From contig NZ_KE384101.1 of the NCBI RefSeq assembly GCF_000423885.1, positions 122,881 to 186,880 of the forward strand: a DNA stretch of 64,000 nucleotides, in the 5' to 3' direction. Positions 7,875 to 15,910 of this stretch are shown one piece after another. Positions within the stretch are counted from its first letter, which is position 1. Every line of letters starts with the position of its first letter. Source of the DNA: Thermomonas fusca DSM 15424. Its GTDB lineage: Bacteria > Pseudomonadota > Gammaproteobacteria > Xanthomonadales > Xanthomonadaceae. Made by a program: the position numbers and the translations under genes. A model generated the notes under the pieces. It made no database searches. It was not told the DNA's origin and saw nothing but the letters and a program-made list of their open reading frames with translations.

Positions 7875-8584
7875 TGGCGGCTCCGGAGGCGGTCCCGGTC
7901 ATCCTCACCCATGGCCTGGGAAAGGTGTACTCGGCCGGCACCGAGGCCGAGGTGGTGGCGCTGCGCGGCGTGGACATGCGCATCGACCGCGGCGAGTTCG
8001 TCGCGATCATGGGCCCGTCCGGTTCCGGAAAATCCACCCTGATGAACCTGATCGGCTGCCTGGACACGCCCACCAGCGGCTCTTATGAGTGCGACGGGGT
8101 GGACGTGGCGACCCTGGACGCCGAAGCGCTGGCGGCGCTGCGCCGCGACAAGATCGGCTTCGTGTTCCAGGGCTTCCACTTGCTGTCGCGGATGAGTGCC
8201 ACCGACAACGTGGCGATGCCGATGGGCTATGCACAGATCCCCCCGGCCGAACGCCGCCGCCGCGCGCTGGCGGCGCTGGAAGCGGTGGGCCTGGGCGCGC
8301 GCGCCGGGCATTTCCCCAACGAGCTCTCCGGCGGCCAGCAGCAGCGCGTGGCGATTGCCCGCGCGCTGGTCAACCAGCCGCCGATCCTGCTGGCCGACGA
8401 GCCCACCGGCGCGCTGGACAGCAAGACCGGCGAGGAAATCCTGACCCTGTTCAAGCGCCTGCGCGATGACGGCCATACCGTCATCCTGATCACCCACGAT
8501 GCCCACGTTGCCGCCCACGCCGACCGCACCTACGTGATGCGCGATGGTGAGCTGCACGAACAGACCGAAGCGGAGGCCGCATGA
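7874..8584 (+). CDS. MacB/LolD-type ABC transporter ATP-binding protein
   Basis: 236 residues. Walker A GPSGSGKST at 47-55, Q-loop near 99, signature LSGGQQQR at 151-158, Walker B ILLADEP at 171-177, D-loop ALDSKTG and switch H208 in LITHD. It is the separate nucleotide-binding subunit for the FtsX-type permease encoded next; E. coli MacB has both parts in one chain. It would energise extrusion of a macrolide-like molecule, peptide or lipid through the adaptor. The start overlaps the adaptor stop (TGATG) and the stop overlaps the permease start (ATGA), so the three subunits are probably made in fixed ratio. Confidence 0.95.
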   Translation: MAAPEAVPVILTHGLGKVYSAGTEAEVVALRGVDMRIDRGEFVAIMGPSGSGKSTLMNLIGCLDTPTSGSYECDGVDVATLDAEALAALRRDKIGFVFQGFHLLSRMSATDNVAMPMGYAQIPPAERRRRALAALEAVGLGARAGHFPNELSGGQQQRVAIARALVNQPPILLADEPTGALDSKTGEEILTLFKRLRDDGHTVILITHDAHVAAHADRTYVMRDGELHEQTEAEAA

Positions 8585-9819
8585 GTTTCCTCGACATCCT
8601 GCGCACCGCGTTCTTCGCCCTGCGCGGCAACTGGATGCGTAGCGCGCTGACCTCGCTGGGCGTGATCATCGGCATTGCTGCGGTGATCGTGATGGTGTCG
8701 ATCGGCCAAGGCACCCAAGCCGAGATCGACAAGATGGTGTCCGGCCTCGGCTCGCAGCGGCTCGACATCGGCAGCGCCGGTGGCATGGGCGCGGGCGGTG
8801 CGCGCATGGCCCAGGGCAGCCGCTGGAGCCTGAGCGAGGGCGACGTGGAGGCGATCCGCGCCGAAGTGCCCAGCGTGCAGTACGTTGCCGGTTCGCTGCG
8901 CGGCGGCACCCAGGTGGTGTTCGCCGAAAACAACGCCTCCACCCAGTGGCAGGGCGTGCAGGCCGACTGGTTCGCGATCAACGACTGGCAGATCGCCAAG
9001 GGCCAGGGCTTCGACGCGGGCGATTACGGCGGCGGCGCCAAGCCGGTCATCCTCGGCGAAACCGTGCGCAAGGCGCTGTTCGGCGACGACGAGGAAGGCA
9101 TCGGCCAGACCGTGAGGTTGGGCCGGGTGCCGTTCACCGTGGTCGGCGTACTGGGCTCGAAAGGCCAGGGTGGCTTCGGCCAGGACCAGGACGACATCGT
9201 GGTGGTGCCGCTGGAAGCCGCGCGGCGCCGGCTGTCGAGCGCACAGGGCATGCCGCCGGGCGCGGTGCAGAGCATTGCGGTCGGCGTCGACGACCCGCGC
9301 AACCTGGCCAGCGCGCAGGCCGAGATCGAGGGCCTGCTGCGCCAGCGCCACAAGATCGAGCCCGGCGCCGACGACGACTTCGCGGTGCGCAACATCAGCC
9401 AGATCGTCGCCACCCGCACCGCCACCACCAACCTGATGTCCAAGCTGCTGGGCGCGGTAGCCGGCATCTGCCTGATCATCGGCGGCATCGGCATCATGAA
9501 CATCATGCTGGTGTCGGTCACCGAGCGGATCAAGGAAATCGGCCTGCGCATGGCGGTGGGGGCGGGCCCGCGCGACGTGCGCCGGCAGTTCCTGGCCGAG
9601 GCGATGCTGATCTCGCTGATCGGTGGGGTGATCGGGATCGGGATCGGCGTGGTCGGCGCGCTGCTGGTCGGCAAGTTCGGCAACCTGCCCGTGGAGCTGA
9701 ACGCCAGGGTGGTGCTGCTGGCGGCGGCGTTCTCGATCAGCACCGGGCTGTTCTTCGGCTACTACCCGGCCCGCAAGGCTTCGCTGCTGGACCCGATCGA
9801 GGCGCTGCGCGCGCAGTAG
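8581..9819 (+). CDS. MacB/FtsX-type ABC transporter permease
   Basis: 412 residues. Topology: an N-terminal membrane helix (about 20-42, LTSLGVIIGIAAVIVMVSIG), a large periplasmic MacB-PCD domain (about 50-275), then three C-terminal helices in the FtsX domain (near 285-310, 335-360 and 370-395). Typical motifs are IGIMNIMLVSVTERIKEIGLRMAVGA and the terminal PARKASLLDPIEALR. This is a mechanotransmitting permease, not a classical pore: it drives periplasmic substrate into the outer-membrane duct through the adaptor. No outer-membrane TolC-like gene lies in the window, so the channel must be encoded elsewhere. Confidence 0.94.
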   Translation: MSFLDILRTAFFALRGNWMRSALTSLGVIIGIAAVIVMVSIGQGTQAEIDKMVSGLGSQRLDIGSAGGMGAGGARMAQGSRWSLSEGDVEAIRAEVPSVQYVAGSLRGGTQVVFAENNASTQWQGVQADWFAINDWQIAKGQGFDAGDYGGGAKPVILGETVRKALFGDDEEGIGQTVRLGRVPFTVVGVLGSKGQGGFGQDQDDIVVVPLEAARRRLSSAQGMPPGAVQSIAVGVDDPRNLASAQAEIEGLLRQRHKIEPGADDDFAVRNISQIVATRTATTNLMSKLLGAVAGICLIIGGIGIMNIMLVSVTERIKEIGLRMAVGAGPRDVRRQFLAEAMLISLIGGVIGIGIGVVGALLVGKFGNLPVELNARVVLLAAAFSISTGLFFGYYPARKASLLDPIEALRAQ

Positions 9820-10017
9820 CGTGGCGGTTCCTATTTCCGCCTGGCGGCAAGAGGCCTGTCCGGCACCGCCGGGCTTACGGCCCTTGCGACCGGCGGGCGT
9901 CGCTTAACGAAGCTCGAAGCGGGGCCTGTGGCAAAATGGCGCATTCGATCGTCGATGTCCGCAGCCTGATGCCAGCCCGCCTTCCCGCCATGCCCGCCAG
10001 CACTCGAGTGCGCCCGC

Positions 10018-10398
10018 GTGGCTGACCTGTACGGACACCTTCCGCGCGGCCCCGCCGGGGTGCTGCGCGCCGCGCGCTGGTCGATGCTGGGCCTGCGCGC
10101 TGCCTGGCTGCACGAGTCCTCGTTCCGGCTGGAAGTCTGCCTGTTCGCCGTGCTCGGCCCGCTGGGCTGGTGGCTGGGCGCCACCCCGGTGGAACAGGTG
10201 CTGCTGATCGGCAGCTGCTTGCTGGTGATGGCGATGGAGCTGATGAATTCCTCGATGGAAGCGGTGATCGAGCGCTTCGGTTCCGAACGCCACGAACTGG
10301 CCGGCCGGGCCAAGGACATGGGCTCGGCCGCGGTATTCGTGCTGATGATCAACGTGGCACTGGTGTGGGCGCTGCTGCTGTTGCCGCGCTATCTGTAG
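10018..10398 (+). CDS. dgkA: diacylglycerol kinase DgkA
   Basis: 126 residues from GTG 10018. Small membrane kinase with hydrophobic segments at about 41-55, 58-74 and 104-122, and an amphipathic N-terminal part AARWSMLGLRAAWLHESSFRLE. The signature MELMNSSMEAVIERFG corresponds to the catalytic ELLNSAIEAVVDR motif of E. coli DgkA. KDMGSAAVF closes the active site. It phosphorylates diacylglycerol released when phospholipid headgroups are transferred to periplasmic glycans or lipid A, returning phosphatidic acid. The start is uncertain because no strong ribosome-binding site precedes the GTG. terC follows after 32 bp. Confidence 0.9.
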   Translation: MADLYGHLPRGPAGVLRAARWSMLGLRAAWLHESSFRLEVCLFAVLGPLGWWLGATPVEQVLLIGSCLLVMAMELMNSSMEAVIERFGSERHELAGRAKDMGSAAVFVLMINVALVWALLLLPRYL

Positions 10399-10430
10399 AC
10401 CGCGCTCCGGCGCGACATGAAGAGTAAAGA

Positions 10431-11180
10431 ATGGACCTGAGTTTTCTTGCTTCCCCGGATGCCTGGCTCACCCTGGTGACCCTGAGCGCCCTGGAAATCG
10501 TGCTGGGTATCGACAACCTGGTGTTCATCTCGATCGCGGTCAGCCGCCTGCCGGAGCACCGCAAGCCGTTCGCGCGCAAGCTGGGCATCGCGGTGGCATG
10601 CATCACCCGCATCCTGCTGCTGGTGACCCTGGCGCACCTGGCGCGGATGTCGGAGGACCTGTTCGTGCTGTTCGGCCTGGGCATCTCGGTCCGCGACCTG
10701 GTGCTGATCCTGGGCGGCGCCTTCCTGCTGGTGAAAGGCCTGCAGGAAGTGCGCGACATGATCACCGGCGGCGAGGACGAGGACCCGCGCACCACCAAGA
10801 CCTCGGCGGTGTTCGGCATGGTGATCGCGCAGATCGCGGTGATCGACATCGTGTTCTCGCTGGATTCGGTGATCACCGCGGTCGGCATCGCCGAGCACAT
10901 CCCGATCATGGTGTTCGCGATCCTCACCGCGGTGGCGATCATGCTGCTGGCGGCAAACCCGCTGGGCCGCTTCATCGACGAAAACCCGACCGTGAAGATG
11001 CTGGCGCTGACCTTCATCCTGCTGGTCGGTGCGGTGCTGATCCTGGACGGCCTGGACGTGCACGTGCCCAAGCCCTACATCTACTTCGCGATGGGTTTCT
11101 CGGTGCTGGTCGAGTGGCTGAACCTGCTGATGCGCCGCAAGGCGGTGGCGCACAAGGTGCCCGGCGCCGGCGAGTGGTAA
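10431..11180 (+). CDS. TerC-family integral membrane protein
   Basis: 249 residues with about seven hydrophobic helices. Characteristic TerC motifs are LEIVLGIDNLVFISI near residues 21-35 and a mirrored VIDIVFSLDSVITA near 140-153. Each has acidic residues inside the membrane, a layout shared with the LysE/cation exporter group. Family members are linked to tellurite resistance and, in several bacteria, to Mn2+ export or co-translocational metal loading of exoenzymes. The substrate here is not determinable. I looked for a yybP-ykoY Mn2+ riboswitch upstream, but only 32 bp separate it from dgkA, so none fits. Confidence 0.88.
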   Translation: MDLSFLASPDAWLTLVTLSALEIVLGIDNLVFISIAVSRLPEHRKPFARKLGIAVACITRILLLVTLAHLARMSEDLFVLFGLGISVRDLVLILGGAFLLVKGLQEVRDMITGGEDEDPRTTKTSAVFGMVIAQIAVIDIVFSLDSVITAVGIAEHIPIMVFAILTAVAIMLLAANPLGRFIDENPTVKMLALTFILLVGAVLILDGLDVHVPKPYIYFAMGFSVLVEWLNLLMRRKAVAHKVPGAGEW

Positions 11181-11218
11181 CCGTCCCGAACTGACCCCCT
11201 TTCCGGAGCCGCAGCCGC

Positions 11219-12100
11219 ATGCCCATCCTGCACCAGATCGACCCCGTCGCCGTTGCGCTGGGGCCGCTGAAGATCCACTGGTACGGGCTGATGTACCTGC
11301 TCGGCTTCGCGGTGGCCTGGTGGCTGGGCCGCCGCCGCGTGCGCGCCGGCCGCCTGCCCGGCGTGGACGACAACGGGTTCGGCGACCTGATGTTCTACGC
11401 CATGCTGGGCGTGGTGCTGGGCGGCCGCATCGGCTACGTGCTGTTCTACGACTTCGGCAGCTTCCTGCAGAACCCGCTGATGCTGTTCAGGGTATGGGAA
11501 GGCGGGATGAGCTTCCACGGCGGTCTGTTGGGCGTGCTGGTCGCGGGTGCATGGTGGTCGCGGCGGCAGCGCCTGCACTTCTTCGACACGGTCGACTTCG
11601 TCGCCCCGCTGGTGCCGGCCGGGCTCGGTTTCGGTCGCCTCGGCAATTACATCGGCGGCGAGTTGTGGGGCAAGCCCACCCAGGGCACGGCGTTCGAGGG
11701 CTGGGGCGTGGTGTTCCCGCACGCGTTGCCGGAGCCGTTCGCCTCGATGGATGCGGCGACGCTGAAGGCGCAATTCGACAGCGGAATACTGGATGCGTTT
11801 GCGCGCCATCCCTCGCAGCTGTATCAGGCCACGCTGGAAGGGCTGGTGATGTTCGCGGTGCTGGTCTGGTATTCACGCAGGCCGCGCCCGCGCTACGCGG
11901 TGGCCGGGCTGTTCGCGCTGCTGTACGGCAGCTTCCGCTTCCTGGTGGAATTCGTGCGCGAACCGGACGCGCAGCTGGGCTACCTGGCCTTCGGCTGGCT
12001 GACCATGGGCCAGGTGCTGAGCACGCCGTTGATCCTGCTGGGCCTGTTCTGGCTGTGGCGCTCGCGCAGCGCGCCCACGTTGGCGCCGGAAGTGCGCTGA
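11219..12100 (+). CDS. lgt: prolipoprotein diacylglyceryl transferase
   Basis: 293 residues, seven hydrophobic segments. The Lgt signature GRLGNYIGGELWGKPT appears near residues 139-154 and begins with the conserved Arg. Other markers are HWYGLMYLLGF, MSFHGGLLG with the essential His, and FLVEFVREPDAQLG. Lgt transfers diacylglycerol from phosphatidylglycerol onto the lipobox cysteine of prolipoproteins, which include the TlpA-like and LolB proteins encoded in this window. The stop overlaps the thyA start as TGATG. The lgt-thyA pairing is widespread in gammaproteobacteria. Confidence 0.96.
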   Translation: MPILHQIDPVAVALGPLKIHWYGLMYLLGFAVAWWLGRRRVRAGRLPGVDDNGFGDLMFYAMLGVVLGGRIGYVLFYDFGSFLQNPLMLFRVWEGGMSFHGGLLGVLVAGAWWSRRQRLHFFDTVDFVAPLVPAGLGFGRLGNYIGGELWGKPTQGTAFEGWGVVFPHALPEPFASMDAATLKAQFDSGILDAFARHPSQLYQATLEGLVMFAVLVWYSRRPRPRYAVAGLFALLYGSFRFLVEFVREPDAQLGYLAFGWLTMGQVLSTPLILLGLFWLWRSRSAPTLAPEVR

Positions 12101-12894
12101 TGCGGCAATACCTGGAACTGCTGCGGCACGTGCTGGAGCACGGCAGCGACAAGGCCGACCGCACCGGCACCGGCACCCGCAGCGTGTTCGGCTGGCAGAT
12201 GCGCTTCGATCTGGCCGAAGGCTTCCCGCTGGTGACCACCAAGAAATTGCACCTGCGCTCGATCATCCACGAGCTGCTGTGGTTCCTGCAGGGCAGCACC
12301 AACATCGCCTACCTGAAGGACAACAAGGTTTCGATCTGGGACGAATGGGCCGATGCCAATGGCGAACTCGGCCCGGTCTACGGCAAGCAGTGGCGCAGCT
12401 GGGAAGGCGCCAATGGCGAAACCTTCGACCAGATCCGCTGGGTGGCAGACGAGATCCGCCGCAACCCGGATTCGCGCCGGTTGATCGTGTCGGCCTGGAA
12501 CGTGGCCGACCTGCCGAAGATGGCGCTGATGCCCTGCCACAGCCTGTTCCAGTTCTACGTGGTGGACGGAAAACTGAGCTGCCAGCTGTACCAGCGCAGC
12601 GGCGACATCTTCCTCGGCGTGCCGTTCAACATCGCCAGCTACGCGCTGCTGACCCACATGGTGGCGCAGGTCTGCGGCTTGGGCGTGGGCGATTTCGTGC
12701 ACACGCTGGGCGACGCGCATCTGTACAGCAACCATTTCGAGCAGGCGCGCGAGCAATTGGCGCGCGCGCCGCGGGCGTTGCCGATGCTGAAGCTCAACCC
12801 CGAGGTGCGCGACATCTTCGGCTTCGGCTTCGAGGACATCGCCATCGAAGGCTATGACCCGCTGCCGGCGATCAAGGCGCCGGTGGCGGTTTGA
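12100..12894 (+). CDS. thyA: thymidylate synthase
   Basis: 264 residues, exactly the length of E. coli ThyA. Catalytic C146 sits in ALMPCHSLFQFYV; RTGTGT near 21-26, the Arg-rich RRLIVSAWN and the dUMP-binding LYQRSGDIFLGVPFN are all present. The enzyme methylates dUMP to dTMP using 5,10-methylene-THF and yields dihydrofolate, which the folA product encoded 7 bp downstream reduces. Translation is coupled to lgt. The open frame extends far upstream inside lgt, but ATG 12100 gives the conserved MRQYLELL N-terminus. Confidence 0.98.
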   Translation: MRQYLELLRHVLEHGSDKADRTGTGTRSVFGWQMRFDLAEGFPLVTTKKLHLRSIIHELLWFLQGSTNIAYLKDNKVSIWDEWADANGELGPVYGKQWRSWEGANGETFDQIRWVADEIRRNPDSRRLIVSAWNVADLPKMALMPCHSLFQFYVVDGKLSCQLYQRSGDIFLGVPFNIASYALLTHMVAQVCGLGVGDFVHTLGDAHLYSNHFEQAREQLARAPRALPMLKLNPEVRDIFGFGFEDIAIEGYDPLPAIKAPVAV

Positions 12895-12901
12895 ACCAGC
12901 C

Positions 12902-13393
12902 ATGCGCGTTTCGTTGATCGCCGCGCTGGACCGCAACCACGCCATCGGCCGCGGCAACGCGCTGCCGTGGCACCTGCCCGACGACCTCAGGCGTTTCAAG
13001 GCGCTGACCCTGGGCAAGCCGGTGCTGATGGGGCGCAAGACCGCGCAGTCGCTGGGCCGCGCGCTGCCGAAGCGCAGCAATCTGGTGCTGACCCGCGGCG
13101 GCGCGGTGCCGTTCGCGGGGATGCAGGCCGTGGCCTCGCTGGAAGCGGCCATCGCGTTGGCCGCGGGCGAAGGCGACGAGCTCTGCGTGATCGGTGGCGG
13201 CGAGGTCTATGCGCTGTCGCTGTCGCTGGCCACCCATCTGCACCTGACCCATGTCGAGACCGTGGTCGAAGGCGCGGATGCGTTCTTCCCGCGCCTGGAC
13301 GCGCAGCGCTGGCGGGAAACCGCGCGCAGCCACCATCCGGCGGACGCGGCGCACCCGTTCGCGTTCGACTTCGTCGACTACGAGCGCGCCTGA
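12902..13393 (+). CDS. folA: dihydrofolate reductase
   Basis: 163 residues from ATG 12902. Motifs: LIAALDRNHAIGRGNALPWHLPDDL (cofactor and substrate loops, with the catalytic acid in PDDLRRFK), VLMGRKTAQSLGRALPKRSN (NADPH binding) and VIGGGEVYAL. It regenerates tetrahydrofolate after thymidylate synthesis. It follows thyA by 7 bp in the same direction. Its last 16 bp overlap the 3' end of the convergent apaH gene. The apaH-folA neighbourhood is also found in E. coli. Confidence 0.97.
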   Translation: MRVSLIAALDRNHAIGRGNALPWHLPDDLRRFKALTLGKPVLMGRKTAQSLGRALPKRSNLVLTRGGAVPFAGMQAVASLEAAIALAAGEGDELCVIGGGEVYALSLSLATHLHLTHVETVVEGADAFFPRLDAQRWRETARSHHPADAAHPFAFDFVDYERA

Positions 13394-14310
13394 CCTTCGG
13401 CCGGCCGGCCGCCGTCGTGGCGGCGCGGGCCTTGTTGCCCATGCGGTTTGTTGCCCTGTCGCGGCGGGCGCTGCTTCGGCGCCGGCGCGGGCACGTCGCG
13501 GCCGGGCACCTGCGCCAGCTGGAACTCGTCGCCATCCAGCCGCAGCGCGGTGAGCTTGCCGCTCCAGACCGCGCCGGTGTCGATGGCGTGCACGCCGTGG
13601 CCGATGAACAGCCCCAACGTGCTCCAGTGGCCGCAGACGATCTTCAGGTCGCGCGGCGCATGGCCGGGCACCGAGAACCACGGATACAGGCCCGGCGGTT
13701 GGCTGCCGGGTGCGCCCTTGTGTTCGAACGCGATGCGCCCGCGCGGGCTGCAATAGCGCATGCGGGTGAAGATGTTGATGATGGCGCGGTCGCGCTCGCT
13801 GCCCTGCAGCCTTGGCGACCAGTCCGGGCCGTCGCCGTACATGTTCTTCAGCAGCTTGCGATAGCCGTCGCCGCGCAGCCGGGCCTCGATCTCGCGGGCG
13901 TGTTTCTCGGCCAGCTGCGTGGTCCATTTCGGCGCCAGCCCGGCATGCACCATCATCCAGCCCAGCTTGCGGTCCACGTGGGCCAGCTTGCGCCCGCGCA
14001 GCCATGCCAGCAGCTCCGGCGCGTCGTCGGCGAACAGCACGCCCTGCAGGTCGGGGTTGACCCGGCGCTGTTCGTCCGGCGTGCGCTCGGCCACCGCCAG
14101 CAGCGACAGGTCGTGGTTGCCCAGCACCACTTCGCAGTGTTCGCGCAGCGAATGCACCAGCCGCAGGGTTTCGATCGACTGCCCGCCGCGGTTGACCAGG
14201 TCGCCGCAGAACCACAGCCGGTCGGCCGCCGGGTCGAAGTTGATCTTCTCCAGCAGGCGCTGGGTAACGTCGTAGCAACCCTGCAGGTCGCCGATTGCCC
14301 AGACGGCCAT
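13378..14310 (-). CDS. apaH: symmetrical bis(5'-nucleosyl)-tetraphosphatase
   Basis: 310 residues from ATG 14310 (MAVWAIGDLQGCYD). Metallophosphoesterase motifs GDLQG (7-11), GDLVNRG, GNHD and later VHAG mark the binuclear active site. ApaH splits Ap4A symmetrically to two ADP and also removes Np4 caps from RNA in E. coli. The C-terminus is a basic, low-complexity tail rich in Pro, Arg, Gln and Gly (about the last 40 residues) that goes beyond the E. coli protein of 282 residues. It is the last gene of the lptD-surA-pdxA-csaA-rsmA-apaG-apaH run, one base from apaG. Confidence 0.95.
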   Translation of the reverse strand: MAVWAIGDLQGCYDVTQRLLEKINFDPAADRLWFCGDLVNRGGQSIETLRLVHSLREHCEVVLGNHDLSLLAVAERTPDEQRRVNPDLQGVLFADDAPELLAWLRGRKLAHVDRKLGWMMVHAGLAPKWTTQLAEKHAREIEARLRGDGYRKLLKNMYGDGPDWSPRLQGSERDRAIINIFTRMRYCSPRGRIAFEHKGAPGSQPPGLYPWFSVPGHAPRDLKIVCGHWSTLGLFIGHGVHAIDTGAVWSGKLTALRLDGDEFQLAQVPGRDVPAPAPKQRPPRQGNKPHGQQGPRRHDGGRPAEGQARS

Positions 14311-14311
14311 C

Positions 14312-14692
14312 TCAGTGCAGCGTGCGCGGGATGGACAGGGTGAACGCCGGGATCGGCGCGGCGAAGCGGGTGCCGTCGTCGGCCAGCACGTCATAGCTGC
14401 CGCGCATGGTGCCGATGTCGGTCTCCAGCACCGCGCCGGAGGTGTACTGGAAGCCCTCGCCCGGGCGCAGCCACGGCTGCTCGCCCACCACGCCTTCGCC
14501 CACCACCTCGCGGACCTTGCCGTTGCCGTCGGTGATCAGCCAGTGGCGGCCCAGCAGGCGTGCCGGCACGCGGCCCTGGTTGCGGATGTGGATGGTGTAG
14601 GCGAACACGTAGCGGTCTTCCTCCGGCGCCGACTGGTCGTCGAGGAAGCGGGTATCGACGTCGATGTCGAACTGGTAATCGTTGCTGCTCAT
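14312..14692 (-). CDS. apaG: ApaG domain protein
   Basis: 126 residues, a single ApaG/DUF525 beta-sandwich (fibronectin-III-like). Recognisable are YVFAYTIHIRNQG, RHWLITDGNGKV and GEGVVGEQPWLRPGEGFQYTSG, the last containing the glycine-rich pyrophosphate-binding-like motif. Its biochemical role is unsettled; it has been linked to Co2+ resistance and Mg2+ efflux. The ATG at 14692 lies 43 bp downstream of the rsmA stop. The stop is one base before apaH, consistent with one polycistronic message. Confidence 0.96.
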   Translation of the reverse strand: MSSNDYQFDIDVDTRFLDDQSAPEEDRYVFAYTIHIRNQGRVPARLLGRHWLITDGNGKVREVVGEGVVGEQPWLRPGEGFQYTSGAVLETDIGTMRGSYDVLADDGTRFAAPIPAFTLSIPRTLH

Positions 14693-14735
14693 GCGGACAT
14701 TCTAGCGGGCGCGTGGCGCGCCGCGCCGGTTCCGT

Positions 14736-15542
14736 TCAGGCGCCGAGCAGCAGGTTGGCCAAGCGCACGAAGCCGGCCACTTCGACCTGCTCCGCGCGCG
14801 CGTCCGCGCGCAGGCCGGCGGCTTCGATGGCCGCGGCATCGGCAACCCCATTGAGGGCGTTGCGCAGGGTCTTGCGGCGCTGGCCAAAGGCGGCGCGGAC
14901 GACGTTGGCGAACACCGCGCGGTCCCGCACCTCGATGCATTCCGCCGGTTTCGGCAGCAGCCGCACCACCGCCGAGTCCACCTTCGGCGCCGGCCGGAAC
15001 GCGCCCGGCGGCACCACGAACAGCGGCGTCACCGAGCAATAAGCCTGCAGCATCACGCTCAGGCGACCGTACACCTTGCTGCCGGGGCCGGCGGCCATGC
15101 GTTCGACGACTTCCTTCTGCAGCATGAAGTGCATGTCGCGGATCGCCGCGGCGTGGTCCAGCGCGTGGAACAGGATCGGCGAGCTGAGGTTGTAGGGCAG
15201 GTTGCCGACCAGCCGGATCTGCCCGCGGCTATCGCCACGCTGCGCGGCCAGCGCGGTGAAATCGACGCCCAGCACGTCGCCCTCGATCAGGTGCAGCGTG
15301 CCGTGCTCGCGTGCAGCGGCCTGCAGCGGCGCGTGCAGGTCGCGGTCAAATTCGATGGCGGTGAGCTCGCCATGCTTCTTCAGCAGCGGGAAGGTCAGCG
15401 CGCCCTGGCCAGGGCCGATCTCGACGAGGACATCGCCCGGCCGCGGGTCGATCGCCTGCACGATCTTCTCGATCACGCCCTTCTCGTGCAGGAAGTTCTG
15501 GCCCAGATGCTTCTTGGCCGGTTCAGTGAAGCCGGTGTTCAT
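14736..15542 (-). CDS. rsmA: 16S rRNA dimethyladenosine transferase RsmA (KsgA)
   Basis: 268 residues from ATG 15542 (MNTGFTEPAKKHLGQNFL). An alternative ATG at 15572 overlaps the csaA stop as ATGA and would add ten residues encoded by a tandem repeat. SAM-binding motif EIGPGQGALT, acidic EFDRDL, catalytic NLPYN and the C-terminal GAFRPAPKVDSAVV and FGQRRKTLRNAL are all present. The enzyme dimethylates A1518 and A1519 of 16S rRNA, a late checkpoint in 30S assembly. I prefer the shorter start because, as remembered, Xanthomonas homologues begin MN(S/T)xF. Confidence 0.95.
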   Translation of the reverse strand: MNTGFTEPAKKHLGQNFLHEKGVIEKIVQAIDPRPGDVLVEIGPGQGALTFPLLKKHGELTAIEFDRDLHAPLQAAAREHGTLHLIEGDVLGVDFTALAAQRGDSRGQIRLVGNLPYNLSSPILFHALDHAAAIRDMHFMLQKEVVERMAAGPGSKVYGRLSVMLQAYCSVTPLFVVPPGAFRPAPKVDSAVVRLLPKPAECIEVRDRAVFANVVRAAFGQRRKTLRNALNGVADAAAIEAAGLRADARAEQVEVAGFVRLANLLLGA

Positions 15543-15585
15543 GGCAGGCGGGCTCGTGGCAGGCGGGCTCATAGCAGGCGTGTTC
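15541..15585 (-). repeat. 15-bp tandem repeat at the csaA/rsmA junction
   Basis: On the plus strand three consecutive 15-nt units read atggcaggcgggctc, gtggcaggcgggctc and atagcaggcgtgttc. The first two differ at one position and the third is degenerate. The array contains both candidate rsmA start codons and the csaA stop. Because the unit is a multiple of three, gain or loss of a copy keeps the frame and changes only the spacing between csaA and rsmA, or the length of the RsmA N-terminus. Confidence 0.85.
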
Positions 15586-15910
15586 CCAGCGGCACGTCGC
15601 GGTCCGGTACGCACAGCGCCACCGCGCCGTCGGCGTCGTGGAAGCCGGTGACCAGGCATTCGGACATCAGCGGGCCGATCTGTTTGTTGGGGAAGTTGAC
15701 CACCGCTACGACCAGCCGGCCAACCAGATCCCCGGGGCGATAGTGCACGGTGATCTGCGCGCTGGACTTGCGCACGCCGAGTTCGGGGCCGAAGTCGACC
15801 TGCAGCACGTAGGCCGGCTTGCGCGCCTGTGCGAACGGTTCGGCGGCAAGCACCCGGCCCACGCGCAGTTCGACCTTCAGGAAGTCGTCGAAGCCGATGG
15901 TTTCCATCAT
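15569..15910 (-). CDS. csaA: CsaA-type tRNA-binding / export-related chaperone protein
   Basis: 113 residues: a stand-alone tRNA-binding OB-fold (EMAP-II/MetRS-C like). It starts IGFDDFLKVELRVGRVLAAE and contains KPAYVLQVDFGPELGVRKSSAQIT, GRLVVAVVNFPNKQIGPLMSECLV and a terminal PLGTRLL, matching CsaA. B. subtilis CsaA is a dimer with chaperone activity that binds SecA and preproteins; other members bind tRNA. Two ATG codons are adjacent (15910 and 15907), and the pdxA stop overlaps the first as ATGA. Its position inside the lptD-surA-pdxA-rsmA operon is unlike E. coli and suggests a link with envelope protein export. Confidence 0.88.
   Translation of the reverse strand: MMETIGFDDFLKVELRVGRVLAAEPFAQARKPAYVLQVDFGPELGVRKSSAQITVHYRPGDLVGRLVVAVVNFPNKQIGPLMSECLVTGFHDADGAVALCVPDRDVPLGTRLL

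Noticed and set aside
10399..10430. Possible yybP-ykoY Mn2+ riboswitch ahead of terC
   Set aside because: Only 32 bp separate dgkA and terC, too short for the motif, and no characteristic sequence is seen.
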